Assembly (NCBI GenBank): GCA_008802785.1
Contig: VUYT01000005.1
Coordinates: 434,001-498,000, forward strand
Direction: 5' to 3'
DNA length: 64,000 bases
Origin: Symmetrospora coprosmae
Taxonomy: Eukaryota > Basidiomycota > Cystobasidiomycetes > Symmetrosporaceae
The notes beneath the pieces were generated by a model that saw only the letters and a program-made list of their open reading frames with translations, had not been told where the DNA came from and searched no databases. The position numbers were made by a program, and so were the translations under genes. Below, piece by piece: positions 45,801 to 58,123 of the stretch. Every line of letters starts with the position of its first letter. Position 1 is the first letter of the stretch.

Positions 45801-48673
45801 GGCCCACAACAACAGCGCTGGATACTGAGGCGTTGGCTACTGCCGGAGCTCACTCAGCAGTCCAGCTGGACGCCTGCAGTGATTACGCGCGCCGCCCGTC
45901 TCTTCCATGCCGGATCAGAGTACCAGTCCCTGGACGACTTCCTACGGCACATACTGGCATCATCAGCAATACACAGAGCCAGCATCCTCTCCTGCATCCT
46001 CAACGTCATCGATCACATGGCACTAATGTGGACCTGCACGGACAGCCTGCCATCCATTGCTGCCTCGCTATGGACTACGCACCGTAGGCTGGTCTCCGAA
46101 GGCGGCATCTCGAAGCTCCTTCTTACCATTCTCAGCAACTTAGGACATTCTGGTTGCATTACGGCTGCGCAACTGTCCGATCTGGCCCTGGACGTACGCG
46201 CATACCTCGGCAGGTTCTCTGCGCCGCATTTGTCGGAGCCTCTCGCCTCCGGCAGTCTGCTTGACGGCTTTGACGGGCTCGAAGATATCGATTTCCGCAT
46301 CGCCACGCTCGTTGCGCGGCACGGGGCGTCGCCGGGCTTTCCGGCGGAAGTTCTCGATTGCCTGCTATATAGCCTCGAGACCGGCAGCATCAATACAGCA
46401 ACCGCGGCCCTGATCTACGGCATTGTTCAAGATATGCATCCAGAAGGACTAGAAGCGGTCCTGGTCAGCAAGCTAGCCAATTCTGCAGTCAACGGGGAGA
46501 CCGTCAAGCTGTGGCGACAACAATGGCTTCCCCGGCTTCTCTCGCTTCTTTCGGCCGCGGGCAGCCTGAGTCCAGCGAGCCTGTTACACGCTCTGGTCGC
46601 CCCGCCGTTGCGGGTCTTCCTCGACACGCCTAGCCCTCCAAGCGCGAGAGCAGAGGCAGCTGTGCTCCTCGATGCTCTACAACACATCCTTTGCGAGGGT
46701 CCTGATCAGCAGCAGTCGCATGAAGAAAGCGCGCTTTGCCCCTCACCGGCGCGTCAGCTTGCTGCGATGCGTTTGCTGCCCCTGCTGCGCGAAGTAGAGC
46801 TGGCTGCCAGCACCGACTCGTCTTCGGCTATCGCCAAGGCGGCGAGCAAGCTTAGAACGATCATCCTTTCTGCGCCAGGGGCGAAGGTCTTCTTCCTTCA
46901 AAACGTTTCGGAAATGGCAACCTTCTACCTCGATCCTCCGCTCACACAGAGCGAGAGCAGGGATCGGCTACACACTCTGGCTAGCCTGGATGTCCTTGCG
47001 GAGGCGCTCAACGTGGTAAAGCTATTGAAGGACGAAGGCGGCGAGGCCTCTCCGGAAGGAGGTGCTCGACCGCGTGGCTCGCTATGCAAGTCGCAGACAG
47101 CGGCGAACATGGATCTGGATAGCGTGGAGGAATCCGCCTTCTTTGCAGGCGTGAATCGAGTTGAGTTGCAAGCGTACCTGCGCAGAGCAGAAGTGGTCGC
47201 AGCTGCAGAGGAACAAGGCACACCGACGGTGCCGAGGGTGGCTCTGGAGGAAGATGGTTTTGCGCAGCGGTTCCTCGAGGATCTGTTGTCCGAGCCGGGC
47301 GACGGCGGCACTAATGAGCGTGACAAGCAGCTCAGCGCCTTCACCGGTAAGGCTGTAGATCAGGTGAGTGCGCTGAATCTCTCTTAGAGGGGATGGTGCC
47401 CGCTTGTTCGATCGGCCTAACGGCTGCACCATTCCCAGCTTCTTCGGGCTGTCTTACGAAGCATGTGCACCAGCCTGGAGGTTCACGCCAACGATGCTTC
47501 AACGGAATCTTCGTTAGAGCGCCTTCTCAAGCTCGCTCCAATTCTGCGACGCTTCGTCTTGCCTGAGGAAGCGACGCTGGGCATGCTGGAGTCGGAGCCA
47601 TCGCTGTGCCAGCGCTTTGTTTCGAGCTGGCTAAAGGCAGCCGAGACTCTCCTGTCTCGTAATAGCCCCGTGGTACAAGCGAGACAGGCTATGCTGCAGC
47701 TTCTTACGCTGTACGATGTCCTCACTTTGGTGACGGGCAACAGCGATGTCTGGATCACTCGGCAAGCGGATCTCGTCGATGCCGTCAAGGTCACACTGCA
47801 ACTGGCCAACATTGTCTGCACGCCTGACTTGGCCGATGTCCGAAGTCTGCTAGTAGACATGGCGTCTTACCTCCTCACATGTGAGTGGTCTCTGCTTGTC
47901 GGCTCGTCAAGCGGAGCGCTCGCTCATCAGCATGTCCTGTTTTAGTTGCTGTTGGCGCCTCAACCCGCCTACTGGCATTGCGGTCGTTCCGGCCTGGTCC
48001 GTTGGCTGTTCTCTCTAGCCCCGTTCGCGCTCTCGGAATACTCTCGGAGCCCGCGACTGCAACTTTCTGGCAAGATGGGCAGCAGTATCTCGGGTCTGCC
48101 AACCCCTGGGAGCTCGCAGACCATATCGACCCTCCTCAGACGTCTGCACGCGATGATGTGCAGCACAACAGCGCGGCCATTGATCTCGGCAGGCTGCAGG
48201 CCACCACGTTGGAGCTGGACACGGCGCCTCTGCCAGCCCAGTCTCGGGGACCGAGCAGCGCTTTCCACCTCGGCGACCAGCGAAATTTTGAGTTTGAGAT
48301 CCCATTCCTGCAGGAGTCGGTCTGGCAGCGGGACTTCCGGCGGTCGAATACTGCACAGATGGATCTGCCGGCGAGCGCGGCGGTGACTGTGTCGGACGAA
48401 GCATCAGCGAGCCAAAGCGCCGGGCAGAAGGACACTTCCGGTAACGGTACTGGCAGCAACGAGGCACACAGGTCTACGAATCCCGCAAAGATAGCAGCGG
48501 CTGGTCATGCGCAGTCCTCGGCGACCGTAGCGGGGCCACCGGGCCCATCGAACGCCAAGAAGGCAGCGCCGAAGAAGCGGAAGAGTGTGCCAGACGCACC
48601 TCGGGAGCGGGAGGAAGAGGAGCCAAAGCGCAAGAAGGTGGCCGCAAAGACGACTGTCGCCAAGAAGAAGTAG
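42883..48673 (+). CDS. MED12: Mediator kinase-module subunit Med12
   Basis: Med12 (Srb8) activates Cdk8/cyclin C and links the kinase module to core Mediator. Exons: 42883-43239, 43341-43561, 43643-47363, 47439-47880 and 47946-48673; about 1822 aa. The N-terminus reads YELRAPAWRPPLL, YPELFPG and REDDLSEAVVKSGFVNRAIV. The core signature is RLENWYSELANPNVPLSKLS, then AVPIDRAMWFLRSVG, LDFLKRQLAEIVLPLIH and ERWLKRWAYSMELVRETIGQ. The rest is a long helical region, ending in a basic tail with nuclear-localisation motifs (APKKRKSVPD, EPKRKKVAAK). The start at 42883 is the first ATG in the conserved frame, but that frame extends upstream without a stop to about 42780, so a further 5' exon is possible. 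Confidence 0.88.
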
Positions 48674-49129
48674 ATTGTGCCATATTCGGGACCGATGTCA
48701 TAGGCTTCTAATTGAGCGTTCAGTACAGTAATGCAACGGGATCTCTCGCGCTCCGACGCCCGAGGGCTGCGGGATGAGTTGCCTGCTAGGCAATTTTTAG
48801 CAGAAGTAGTGGAGGCCGCTGTCACTGCACTGCGAGTGTGTCCCTCGTCCGGGAGTTGCGCTATACTTGCCGTTGGTCATTCGCGGGCGGATCTCGCGCT
48901 CTGCTGCACGCCGGACGGGTCAGCATTGCCCCATTACCGAGTCTGCCTGCCACTGGGGACCGGCACCGATCTCGTACCGCAGCAGGTTATCGCATACGAC
49001 GGGGTCCGTATATCTGCCAACTGGAAGCCAGCTGCTGTCCAGAGGGGCTCCGACAGTGGTGCCGCGCATGAAGAGCTGCGGGAGAGCACCCAGGCAGGCC
49101 GGGGGACTGAGCACGCAGCGAAGAGCGCA
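48674..49129 (+). other. Region between Med12 and WDR48-like gene, open in the WDR48 frame
   Basis: A frame beginning ATG at 48731 runs without a stop into the WDR48-like gene. Its sequence ([20 protein letters not shown]) is not low complexity. It could be an N-terminal extension or simply leader and promoter. The two genes are on the same strand, so the Med12 terminator should also be here. Confidence 0.4.
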
Positions 49130-52100
49130 ATGGCAGCAGCAGCAGCAGGAGCAGGAGCAGCAGCGGTAGCGCCGTCAGCAGGAGCATCTAGTTCGGGAAA
49201 TACACCCAAAGCTGGAGGTGGAGGAGCTGCGTCCGCCTACACCATCCCGCGACGCCGGGTCAGCTACCTCATTCCCCCGCCTCCGGGCGATGCGCCGCCC
49301 CCGTTCCTATCGCTGCCGGCTCCAGAGGACATCAAGCACGCAAAGAAGGGCAACCCGAACCCTCTCATTGTGCTGTCGACAGCTCAGGCTGGCCAGGCTG
49401 GAGCTGCGAACGACGACGGGGACGGCGATGACGGGCTCTTTCCCACCTCCTCGCCGGCCCGGCGTGGCAGAGGCGAGAGCTACTCCAGCAGCAACGGGCG
49501 CTATAGTCAGGGCGACGCATCGTCGCCTCCCTTGATGTTCGGTAGTCCTGGCGGGAGGAGCAACACGTCTCACAACCCACCCAGCTTCCCCGGAGCGAGC
49601 CAGAGGGGCTTCGGCAAGCCGCTCCAGCAGTCCCGGTCAAGCCGCCCAGCACGCCCGACGCAATGGCATCCGGAGCACACCCTCGGCGTCTCTGCGCTAG
49701 CTCTCGACACAAGCACCGTCATCGATTCGTCGAGTAGCGGCAGCGGCAGGAGACCTGCGGGGATCCTCTATAGTGGCGGGCGGGACGGCCTCGTTGCAAG
49801 CTGGGAGCTCGGCTTGCCTCTGCAGCGGCGGGATCCCACGGCCGGTTACGTGGGGACCCACGCAGGCGGCAGATATGAGAGCAGCGCAAGCGGTCGCGGC
49901 CGCGGACAACCGGGCAGCAGTGTCCAGGCATTTGCGGGGACACCTAGGCCACGTCGATATAGACCGCGCTGGGCCGAGGATGCATACGACAGCGACAGCA
50001 GTGACAGCTCGCGCGAAGGCAGCAGAGAGTCTTCCGGGCGCTCTGATACCCATGGAGAGGGCCGGCACGATGACTTCGACGAGGACGGCGGCTCCTCCAG
50101 CAGTCGCGAGGGCGGCAGCTCGGAGGAGGATGTTCGCGCATTCGGAGGAGCTGCATACCAGTCAAGCCCGCGCTTGCGCCTCGATACGACCTTCACGGAT
50201 GACAACGATGCTCTATACCCGTTACATGGCTCAAACAAGCGTGGCGGGAGGGCTTCCAACGGGCTTCGGCTCGATATGAGCAGCTCGTCAGCTAAACGGC
50301 AGGGCAGCAAGCTTGGGTCGAGTGGCAGGCGTTCGACTCTCATAGATCAGCGTCTGCCGTATGAAGACCGGTGGTGCATTGACGAGCGGTTGCTCAATGA
50401 ATATGTGAGACTGCCCCTGAAGATACGGAGGGTGTCGCGCCTCAGGCTGAATCCCTGTGCATCTAGATCCCGCCTAGCGCGACTTTCAGGCAGGCCCACC
50501 GCGGACATACTGACTGGGTCAACGACATCGTCCTATGCAACCTCAATCAAACGGTCATCTCGGCGTCCTCGGATCGCATGATACGGGCGTGGAACCCCCA
50601 CGACCCTCATCGGTCCATGCTCCCCGCCAGCCTGGGATCCCATAACGACTATGTCAAGTGCCTAGCGCACAGTCGCGAGCACCGATGGGTCGCGAGCGGC
50701 GGGTTTGACCGTCGCATCAAGATCTGGGACATACTCGAGACCCGCCCGCAAGCGCCCATCGTAGATATCGGTATCGACGCGTCCATCTACTCGCTCGCTA
50801 CCAACGCAGCCGGCTCGACTATAGCTTGTGGTTCTCCAGAAAAGGTCATACGTGTCTTTGACCCACGTAAAGGCTCAGCCAATGTCGCTCGGCTTGTTGG
50901 CCATGCCGACAATGTCCGCTCAATCGTCATCAGCGAGGATGGGCGTCACATGCTGTCCGCGTCTTCTGATGCGACGGTCAAGATGTGGTCGGTGGCTATG
51001 CAGCGCTGTCTGCATACGTTCACCTATCACAGCGACAGCGTTTGGTCGCTTTTTTCGACGCACCCGGATCTCGAGGTTTTCTACTCCGGCGACAGGACTG
51101 GGGCCGTGTGCAAGGTGGACTTCGCCGACTGCGGAGACATAGCAAGCGAGGGCGAGTGCGTCGTGCTCTTGCGCAACCGAGACGAGACAAGACCGGGAAG
51201 CTATCCGTCGTCAAACGATGGTATCACACGGATAATTGCCACGGACGACGCCTACATTTGGACGGCTTCAGGCAGCTCTAGTATCTGCAGGTGGAAGGAC
51301 GTCCCATCGCGGTCAAAAAGGGCAGAAGCAACGGCGGGGTCGGCTATGAACGCAAAGTATGCGACTTCGGTAGCTTCGCAGAACTCGCAGCGTATAGCCC
51401 AGTCCGGCAACTACCACGCCGATCCAGCTGCGCAACCGATTCTCTCATCTTCACCCTCGGAGGCATCCGGCCTCTTCGGTCACGGCCGGAACTTCAACGG
51501 CCCTCCTCCCGCATCTGGTTTTGATGGCGGTGCCTCCATGAATCGCACGGTCTCCGGCGAGCGCTCTGTCGCTTTCGCTGCGCAGACCGCTCCCCAGCAG
51601 CGCTTCTCGCCCGCGACACCTTCTTCGCCGTTCTCACAGCAGCGCCCGTCCAACCTGCGCAAGACGGCATCTAAATTGTCGACCCGTGGCGCTCCAGACT
51701 TCTCGTCGCCCACACTTTCATCATCCGCTTTCCCTGCCAACCCAGCTACGGATCTACCATCTGAGGTTCCGTCCATCAACCAGATCCCGATGGAGAGTCT
51801 GATTCCCCTTTACACGCCGGATGACCCCTATTCTCGCTCTTCCGGCTTAATGCTGCGGAAAGATGGCACCGGAGGGGTGGGCTATTCTGCGTCAGTTCTG
51901 TCGCTTCATCGGACCAACAGCCGCCCTCTGCCGTCGACGTCGCCCTTCTCGACCAATCTCCTGTCTAGCACACCGCCATCTTCGAATCTGTCGGCTCCTC
52001 GTGGCTTTGCGAGCGCGTCTGGACCCGGACGGACCGCCAGTCCCATGCACATTCCAGCCAGCCATCGTGCCGGCTCGATACTGGAGGAGCAAGAGGACGA

Positions 52101-54203
52101 CGATGAAGCACACGCGTATAACTCTCAGCCACAGCGGGAGCAGCCAAAGAGCGAAGCCTTCCTTCTAGCAGAGCAAGAGTTTGAGGATCGCGAAACCACG
52201 CTAGACGCCAATCCGTTGAGAAGCCAGGCGGACGATGTCATTCGAGGTCGACACGGTCTGGTCCGCGCCGAACTCTTGAACGACAGAAGGACCGTCATCT
52301 CGCTCGACACCTTGGGTGAGGTCGCAGTCTGGGACATCGTATTGGCTATGTGCATTGGCCGCTTCTCCAGGGCCGAGCTGCAGCAGCGCATGATTGCGGA
52401 AGATCAGGATTCGATGAGCGGATCCGTCAGCGGGGCGGGTTCCGACTACGAAGGAGACAACCACGAAGAGAAGCGCGATATCCTGGAGTTTGTCCGAAAT
52501 CAAGTGGAGGGCGAAGCTGTCGTCAGCCCCTGGTGCTCGGTCGAGACCAAGACGGGCCTGCTCACAATCCACATCGAGCAGTCTCGTGCCTTTGAGGCCG
52601 AGGCTTATCTGGATGAGTCTGGAGTCGAGCCAAAGCCAGAATACAAGCCCGACCAGCGGCTGAATTTAGGCAAATGGGTGCTGCGGAACCTGTTCGAGGG
52701 CTTCATCGCTGCAGAGCTCCGGGCACAGGCACGACAGCGAAGCGGCAGCGGAGATAGCTCGGCCAGCCAGTCGAGCAGCTCTGTGAACGAAGATGTCCGT
52801 TCGGGCCACGCCAAGCGGCCCTCGCACATCTCGCTCTCCGACATTCAGGGCAGCCCCAATCCGAGCGAGCTGGCGAGTTCGTGGTCCAGCACGGTTGGTC
52901 AGACGCCGAATCAATTCAGCATAGCCCTCGCGACACCTGCGATGACGCCTGCTGTGCTACCGGACGCGACCGAGCTGCAGGCTCGGCATACAGCGCCACG
53001 CCTGTTGCCGAACTCCTCGGCTCATCCCTTGCCGACCATACCACAGTCGCCACATGGGCATAGCTCTGTCCCATCGACTCCGATGAGCGCCACCCAGCAG
53101 GGTGGAGACTACTTCAGTCGCCCTCGCAATGCTGCTGGCGCTCCTCCAGGCTCGCCTGGACTACCGGGACAGCAGACTCCACGCCCTACGACCGCTCCCG
53201 TGCCCGCTACACCTGGACTTGGTGCCTTTGCGACTAGCCCGGCTCTCAAGACCAGCAAGATGAGCCGCTTCAAGAGCTTTGGCAAGAAAGAAGCCAAGAA
53301 GGAGCTTCTCCAGGCGGCCGAGACAGTCGCACCCGTGGTCGAGGAGCGGCCCTCTACCGGTTCAACTAGCGACGACGAGCTAGACGCGCATCTAAGTCCG
53401 CCACAGCGTGCTCAGCAGAAGCTTCTTAGGACAGTCTTCTCGCATCCCTGCCACCCGTCTTCGTGGAGCGAAACACCTCCAATCAGGTTCACCTCCGACT
53501 TGCCTGTCGTGATCTCTGAGGAAAGCAGCGAGTCTGGCACTTGGTCGACGATCTACCGCAGTCTGCTCTCCCGCAACGCCGCTGAGCTCAAGCTCCTAGA
53601 GCAGAGCCTGCCCGTGTGGCTTCTTGAGTTCACAATGCACAATGTGATCCAGACGAAGGAGCCCGTCAAGATCGCTTTCATCCTACAACCGTGGGGCGGA
53701 CCGGAGAAGGCCGGCTTGCCAGAGCTGCCGAGCGGGTCAGTCCATACCATATTATCTAGAACTGCTAGCCGATTCACTCGTTGACTCCTGCTTTGCCTTT
53801 CCTTTGCTACAGCAATGCGCGTCTTAGCGCAACGAAAATGCTGCGCATGCGCAAAGCTTGCCATTATGTGGCCGAGAAGCTGGAGCTAGACTCCTGGAAG
53901 CAACGCCAGCAATATCAGGCAGCTTCGGATGCTAATCGCGCGAGCACCTCAAGCCCATCGGCTGCCCTGGCACGCTCACACACGCGAACTTCCTTATCTT
54001 CCTCGTCATCCAGTCATCTATCTCCTTCATACGGCGGGCCAGAACCTCCAACGCTCCTGCCAGAAGACGAGGTGGAAATTCTCTGCAACGACCAAATCGT
54101 GCCCCTCAACATTACCCTCGCCGCTTGTGCTCGGTATAGCTATGGAAAGAGCGGGGATATCTATCTGACCTATCGTAGACGTCAGACGCCCCGCGTTGGC
54201 TAA
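49130..54203 (+). CDS. WDR48/Bun107-type activator of ubiquitin-specific proteases
   Basis: WDR48 (UAF1; Bun107 in fission yeast, Duf1 in budding yeast) binds and activates deubiquitinases. Exons 49130-50404, 50494-53735 and 53813-54203; about 1635 aa. The start after [12 protein letters not shown] leads into [20 protein letters not shown], the usual N-terminal motif. Beta-propeller blades include [85 protein letters not shown] and [12 protein letters not shown]. Blade 1 is split by a long disordered insert, and blades 6-7 by another. The C-terminal DUF3337 domain is clear: [36 protein letters not shown] and [16 protein letters not shown]. It is about twice the length of the human protein because of the Ser/Pro/Gly-rich inserts. 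Confidence 0.88.
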
Positions 54204-54393
54204 TATGACGTGTCATTAGAAGTATTCAAAGTAGGGCGAGCATCGCCCACAATGTACGAGTACGCCCGCTGGGACGCCTTCATTCAGCACGTGTTGCAGC
54301 ATCACCGAGAGAACCCGGCGGTATGATCTAGATGAAACAACATCACATTCCCCTAGCTGTACTGCACAAAGGACGCTGCGCGGTGCTCCCCGT

Positions 54394-57300
54394 CTACTTA
54401 TAAGCCACAACTTTCTCTGCAGGGACTGCGCGCATACTCCCAGACTGCTTTGCTTTTGCGGTGCTCGGCTGAACCGTGGATGGCAGGATATTGCGTCGGA
54501 CAAGGCAGCACCAGCCTGGCATGTCACGAACACGTGGTGCCACCGGTCGATAAGGCGGGAAGATGGTCGGATCCGTATCCGGATACTTCTCCAGATATCG
54601 CTCGAGGGGAATGAGCTGTCGCTTCGACTCGAGGAATGTAGACAGCTAAGCATGCACTGCCATGTGTCAGTATCCCCGTGCCGACATAGCCGACACGTTG
54701 ACATTCACACACCTTGGACTCTGGCGTAAAGAAGAGCATAGTCCATACGTGTAGGATTGGAAGGATGCGAGCTGCTTCTTCTGTGTTGCCATTGTGGATC
54801 AGCTCAGCGACATAGTCACGCCGGTCTTCGATGGCACGTTTGACCAGCAGCGAAATGAGGTGGGCAGCGCCTTCATACTGCTCTCCTGTCGAATATGGCA
54901 CGCTACAGGAGATGCTGAGATCCGCGCAGAAATGAACGAAAGTCAATTCCTGCCGCAGGCGGTTCAGTTCGCGGACTGACGTACTAGAAAGAGCCCTTGT
55001 AGACGTCCCATTCGCCAGTGACATAACCGGCCAGATGCATGCCGGTTCGCAACAGTGATCCCTCCGAGGCATATACAATGGGAGGCGCTGGAGCTGGCGG
55101 GGAGACCGAGTCCGATGCTACGCTTGCTGCGGGAGCCTTCCGTGAGGCCGACTTCCGTGGACGAGGTGCAGAGTATCGCAAGCCGAGGTAGCTACGTACA
55201 AAGGAAGCATCAGCATGAGAGGAGGAGCAGCGCCTGCCGTAGGAGCCTAGTACTCTTACCGTCTGCTGTGAAGCGTGTCCTCGATATCTTCTTCAATGAG
55301 CATTCGACCCTCCTGCCAGCCAATTTCCACTGAAGTTGGGCGGCGATCAGCGATGTCCAGCAACAGCAGATCTTCAATATCCTCTTCAGCCTTGGATCCC
55401 ATCAATTCAACGTACCCATGTCCACGACGTCCTGATAGCATTTTGCCGCTGTTGTACCCCGCTCCAGAATCTGTAGCAATACACATAAGGTCAGCAGCAG
55501 CTTGCTGTATCGCATAAGTGTAGCCTTCGCAAACCTCCGGGACCGCCACGGTCGAATAAATGGCAGAGGAGAAGACCCCTTTGCATATATTGAGGATCTC
55601 CGGAACTTCGGTTGTGAATAAAGCGATAAGCCAATCTCAATCCTTGATTGTTCGACACAAAGACTAGCTCCGTCACTTACGCTCTTCTCGGCGGATATCG
55701 CGTATACGATTTGTGACGTATTGCATACTTGCCACACTGGCTTGCCGGGCGTGCGATAATCGACAGGTCTTTCGGCCCGGCGTGAAAAGCTCTCTGCAGC
55801 GCCATTTCCCAACCCTGTGTGGGCCACATCACCTGGTCAGTCTGAGCTGATCTGATAGCTGGCGAGATGCCCTGATTGCAGTCAAGCAAACTCACCCTAG
55901 CCGAACACCCCCGCCACCTGCATGGCAGGTAGGAATCGATATCGATACTCAGCAGGGTATGAAAAGGCCGAGAGCTAGACATGTAGCCCTGACTCTGCAC
56001 TCACCTCCGCAGTCGGAACAACGCGAGTAACGCTCCTTGCAACGCGAGCACACGATTTCAAGATTGAAGAGGAGGTCGTCCTCATCGTTCTGCGGGACTG
56101 GACCTCCAATGGCGACCTTGTCCGAGCACACGTCGCCTTAGCCGCATCATTGAGGAATACGTCAGCAGCGACTCTATAGATGCTGTCCAAGCACCGCGCA
56201 ACACCTACAGACGGCCGAGGTCATCGGATCGAGTGCTCTTGCGCGCTTCTTAGCGAGGCTCCCGGCCAGAGCCGATCCATGCGAATCCGATCCATGGCAT
56301 GCAATGCAGATATAGCGAAGCTTGAAGGCTGGCTTGAAATCGTCTACCACGCCGCGAAGATAGATATCCGCGAAAACAACGCTGCATGTCTCGCAGCGAC
56401 CCTCTTCCAAGCGGACCTCCTTCTTTAGCGATGTGGTGTGTTTATCCGCCTTCTTCTGAATGCGCAAGGCTCGCCCCTTTGTCCCGCCAGCGGCGGAAGG
56501 GTTCGCATCAGCCGGAACTGGCGACTTCGAAGGGGGCTCGATGTACTGCGCATCTGCCTGCTGTCCGTGGAGAACGAAGGACTGATCGTGATGCGGTTGG
56601 ATGGGACCAGGCGCTATCTGCCCTCCAGATGCGAGCACTGATGCCAATACTTGAGAGCCGTCCACGACGTGTGAATCGTGCCGGAATTCCTGCGCTGCGC
56701 CAGGTGAACCTGAGGCAGAGGACGGTATTGACGAATTTAAGCCCGACACCATCGTAGCTAGATCCGTTCCATAGCTGGATCCGTGCAGCCACGGCGAGCC
56801 GTTAGGACTGTCTGAGAAACTGCGATCGTCGCTATATGCCTGTCCATGGTGCAGGAAAGCCGCCAGTGGGTTCGGCGAGTCGCCTGGATTGCTGCTTGCC
56901 GATCCCGTGCAGTAGTGGTGTGGTGCTGATGCGTGTGCTTCGGAGGCTATCGGAGAGGCGGTAGTTCCAGCCGAATGGGAGTGCACATATTGCTGTGTCC
57001 GTGCTTCTGGCGCTGCGGGTATCCGCTCGAGAGCGTAGTACTCTGGATGCGGCGAGTTCGGTGTCATGAGCTGGAAGCTAAGCGGGAGACCGCTGACCGA
57101 TTGTTCGCTGGCATCCGCGAATGCGTTATCGGACCTGGCACCTGCTCCCCTTGCCAGCGCGTTCACCATGTGTAGGGCATCCTGCGCATCGGGGAGATGC
57201 TGATTGTTGCCCGTTGGAAGGGCCATGTTGTGTGAGTGAGTGGGCAATGCAGGAGTGTGTGCTGTCGTGTGTGCGGCATTTGGGGTAGCTGATGAAGGAA

Positions 57301-58123
57301 AGCGAGGGAGCTCTGCTGGAAGCGTTCCGTACTGGCGCGCCCAGCTTTCGGAATCGATGTGACTTGCAGTGGACGCGTGAGCCAGCGGTGAGGGATGAGC
57401 CTGCTGTGCAGATGCTGCTGTGTGACTGCGAGAGTACCAGGAGTAACTGCGATCCGGCTGAGGCGGCAGGATGCCCGGTAAGCCAGGCTGAGCATATACG
57501 GGGCCAGAGGTGGGTGGGGCTGCAAAGGGAACGTGCAAAGACACGGGACCCTTGTGCCCAGGGTGCCAGACTGGAGGGAGGTGGGTGACCATGCCGGAAG
57601 GTGCCTGTATGAAGTGCTCGGAGGCGGGCCGCGTCGTTCCCGCACCACTGTCGGGAGGCGAGATTAGACCGTAAGGAGCCGTTGCGTGCGACGGGCGCGG
57701 ATCTTGGTGACCGTAAGCGAGTGAGCGGTCGTAGCTATCCCGCTCAACTGGCTGGGAGGCTGGTAGATTTAGCCTCGCTGAGGGTTGTGCATATTGCTGA
57801 TGCACTGCTCCAAGCGGCGGCGAGACAGAGTGAATGCCATCCGTCACAGGCGTTCTTGCGCTGAAGTGAGTACCGCCGCGACTATCCCATGTCACTGAAT
57901 ACCGCGGTCCTAGATCCTGCATCGCCTGCAAGCCCGGATGCGAGCCCCCTTGGGCAAATTGTTCGTAAGGCGCATCTCTGGCCGTCCCGAGATACTCCGG
58001 CGGTCTGGTGGAGGTAGCGCCTTCTTCCACCCTTGAGCTTCCAGCGTAGCTCGTCCCGCGCCCGTTTCCAATCTCGTAATCCCTCTCGCTTCGCTGTACC
58101 CAGTGCTGGAACTGCTGTGCCAT
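54394..58123 (-). CDS. Large Cys-rich protein with several zinc-binding-like CxxC clusters, unknown function
   Basis: Exons: 58123-56209, 56136-56005, 55917-55896 (22 nt), 55814-55681, 55605-55260, one starting at 55191, one ending at 54713, and 54645-54394. The first 540 residues are disordered, rich in His, Ser, Pro and Gln. Then come Cys pairs: GRCETCSVVF, YICIACHG, VCDVCSDKVAIGG, IVCSRCKERYSRCSDCGGGG, VRLGVGKWRCRELF and PGRKTCRLSHARQ. A helical part follows: LPEILNICKGVFSSAIYSTV, EGYTYAIQQAAADL, GRRGHGYVELMGSKAEEDIE, TFVHFCADLSISC, HLISLLVKRAIEDRR and LESKRQLIPLERYLEKYPD. The C-terminus ends EKVVAYK. The CxxC spacing suggests at least two zinc sites and probably a nuclear regulator, but I recognise no named domain. 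The junction between about 54975 and 54930 is unresolved. It has a very long upstream region. Confidence 0.65.
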
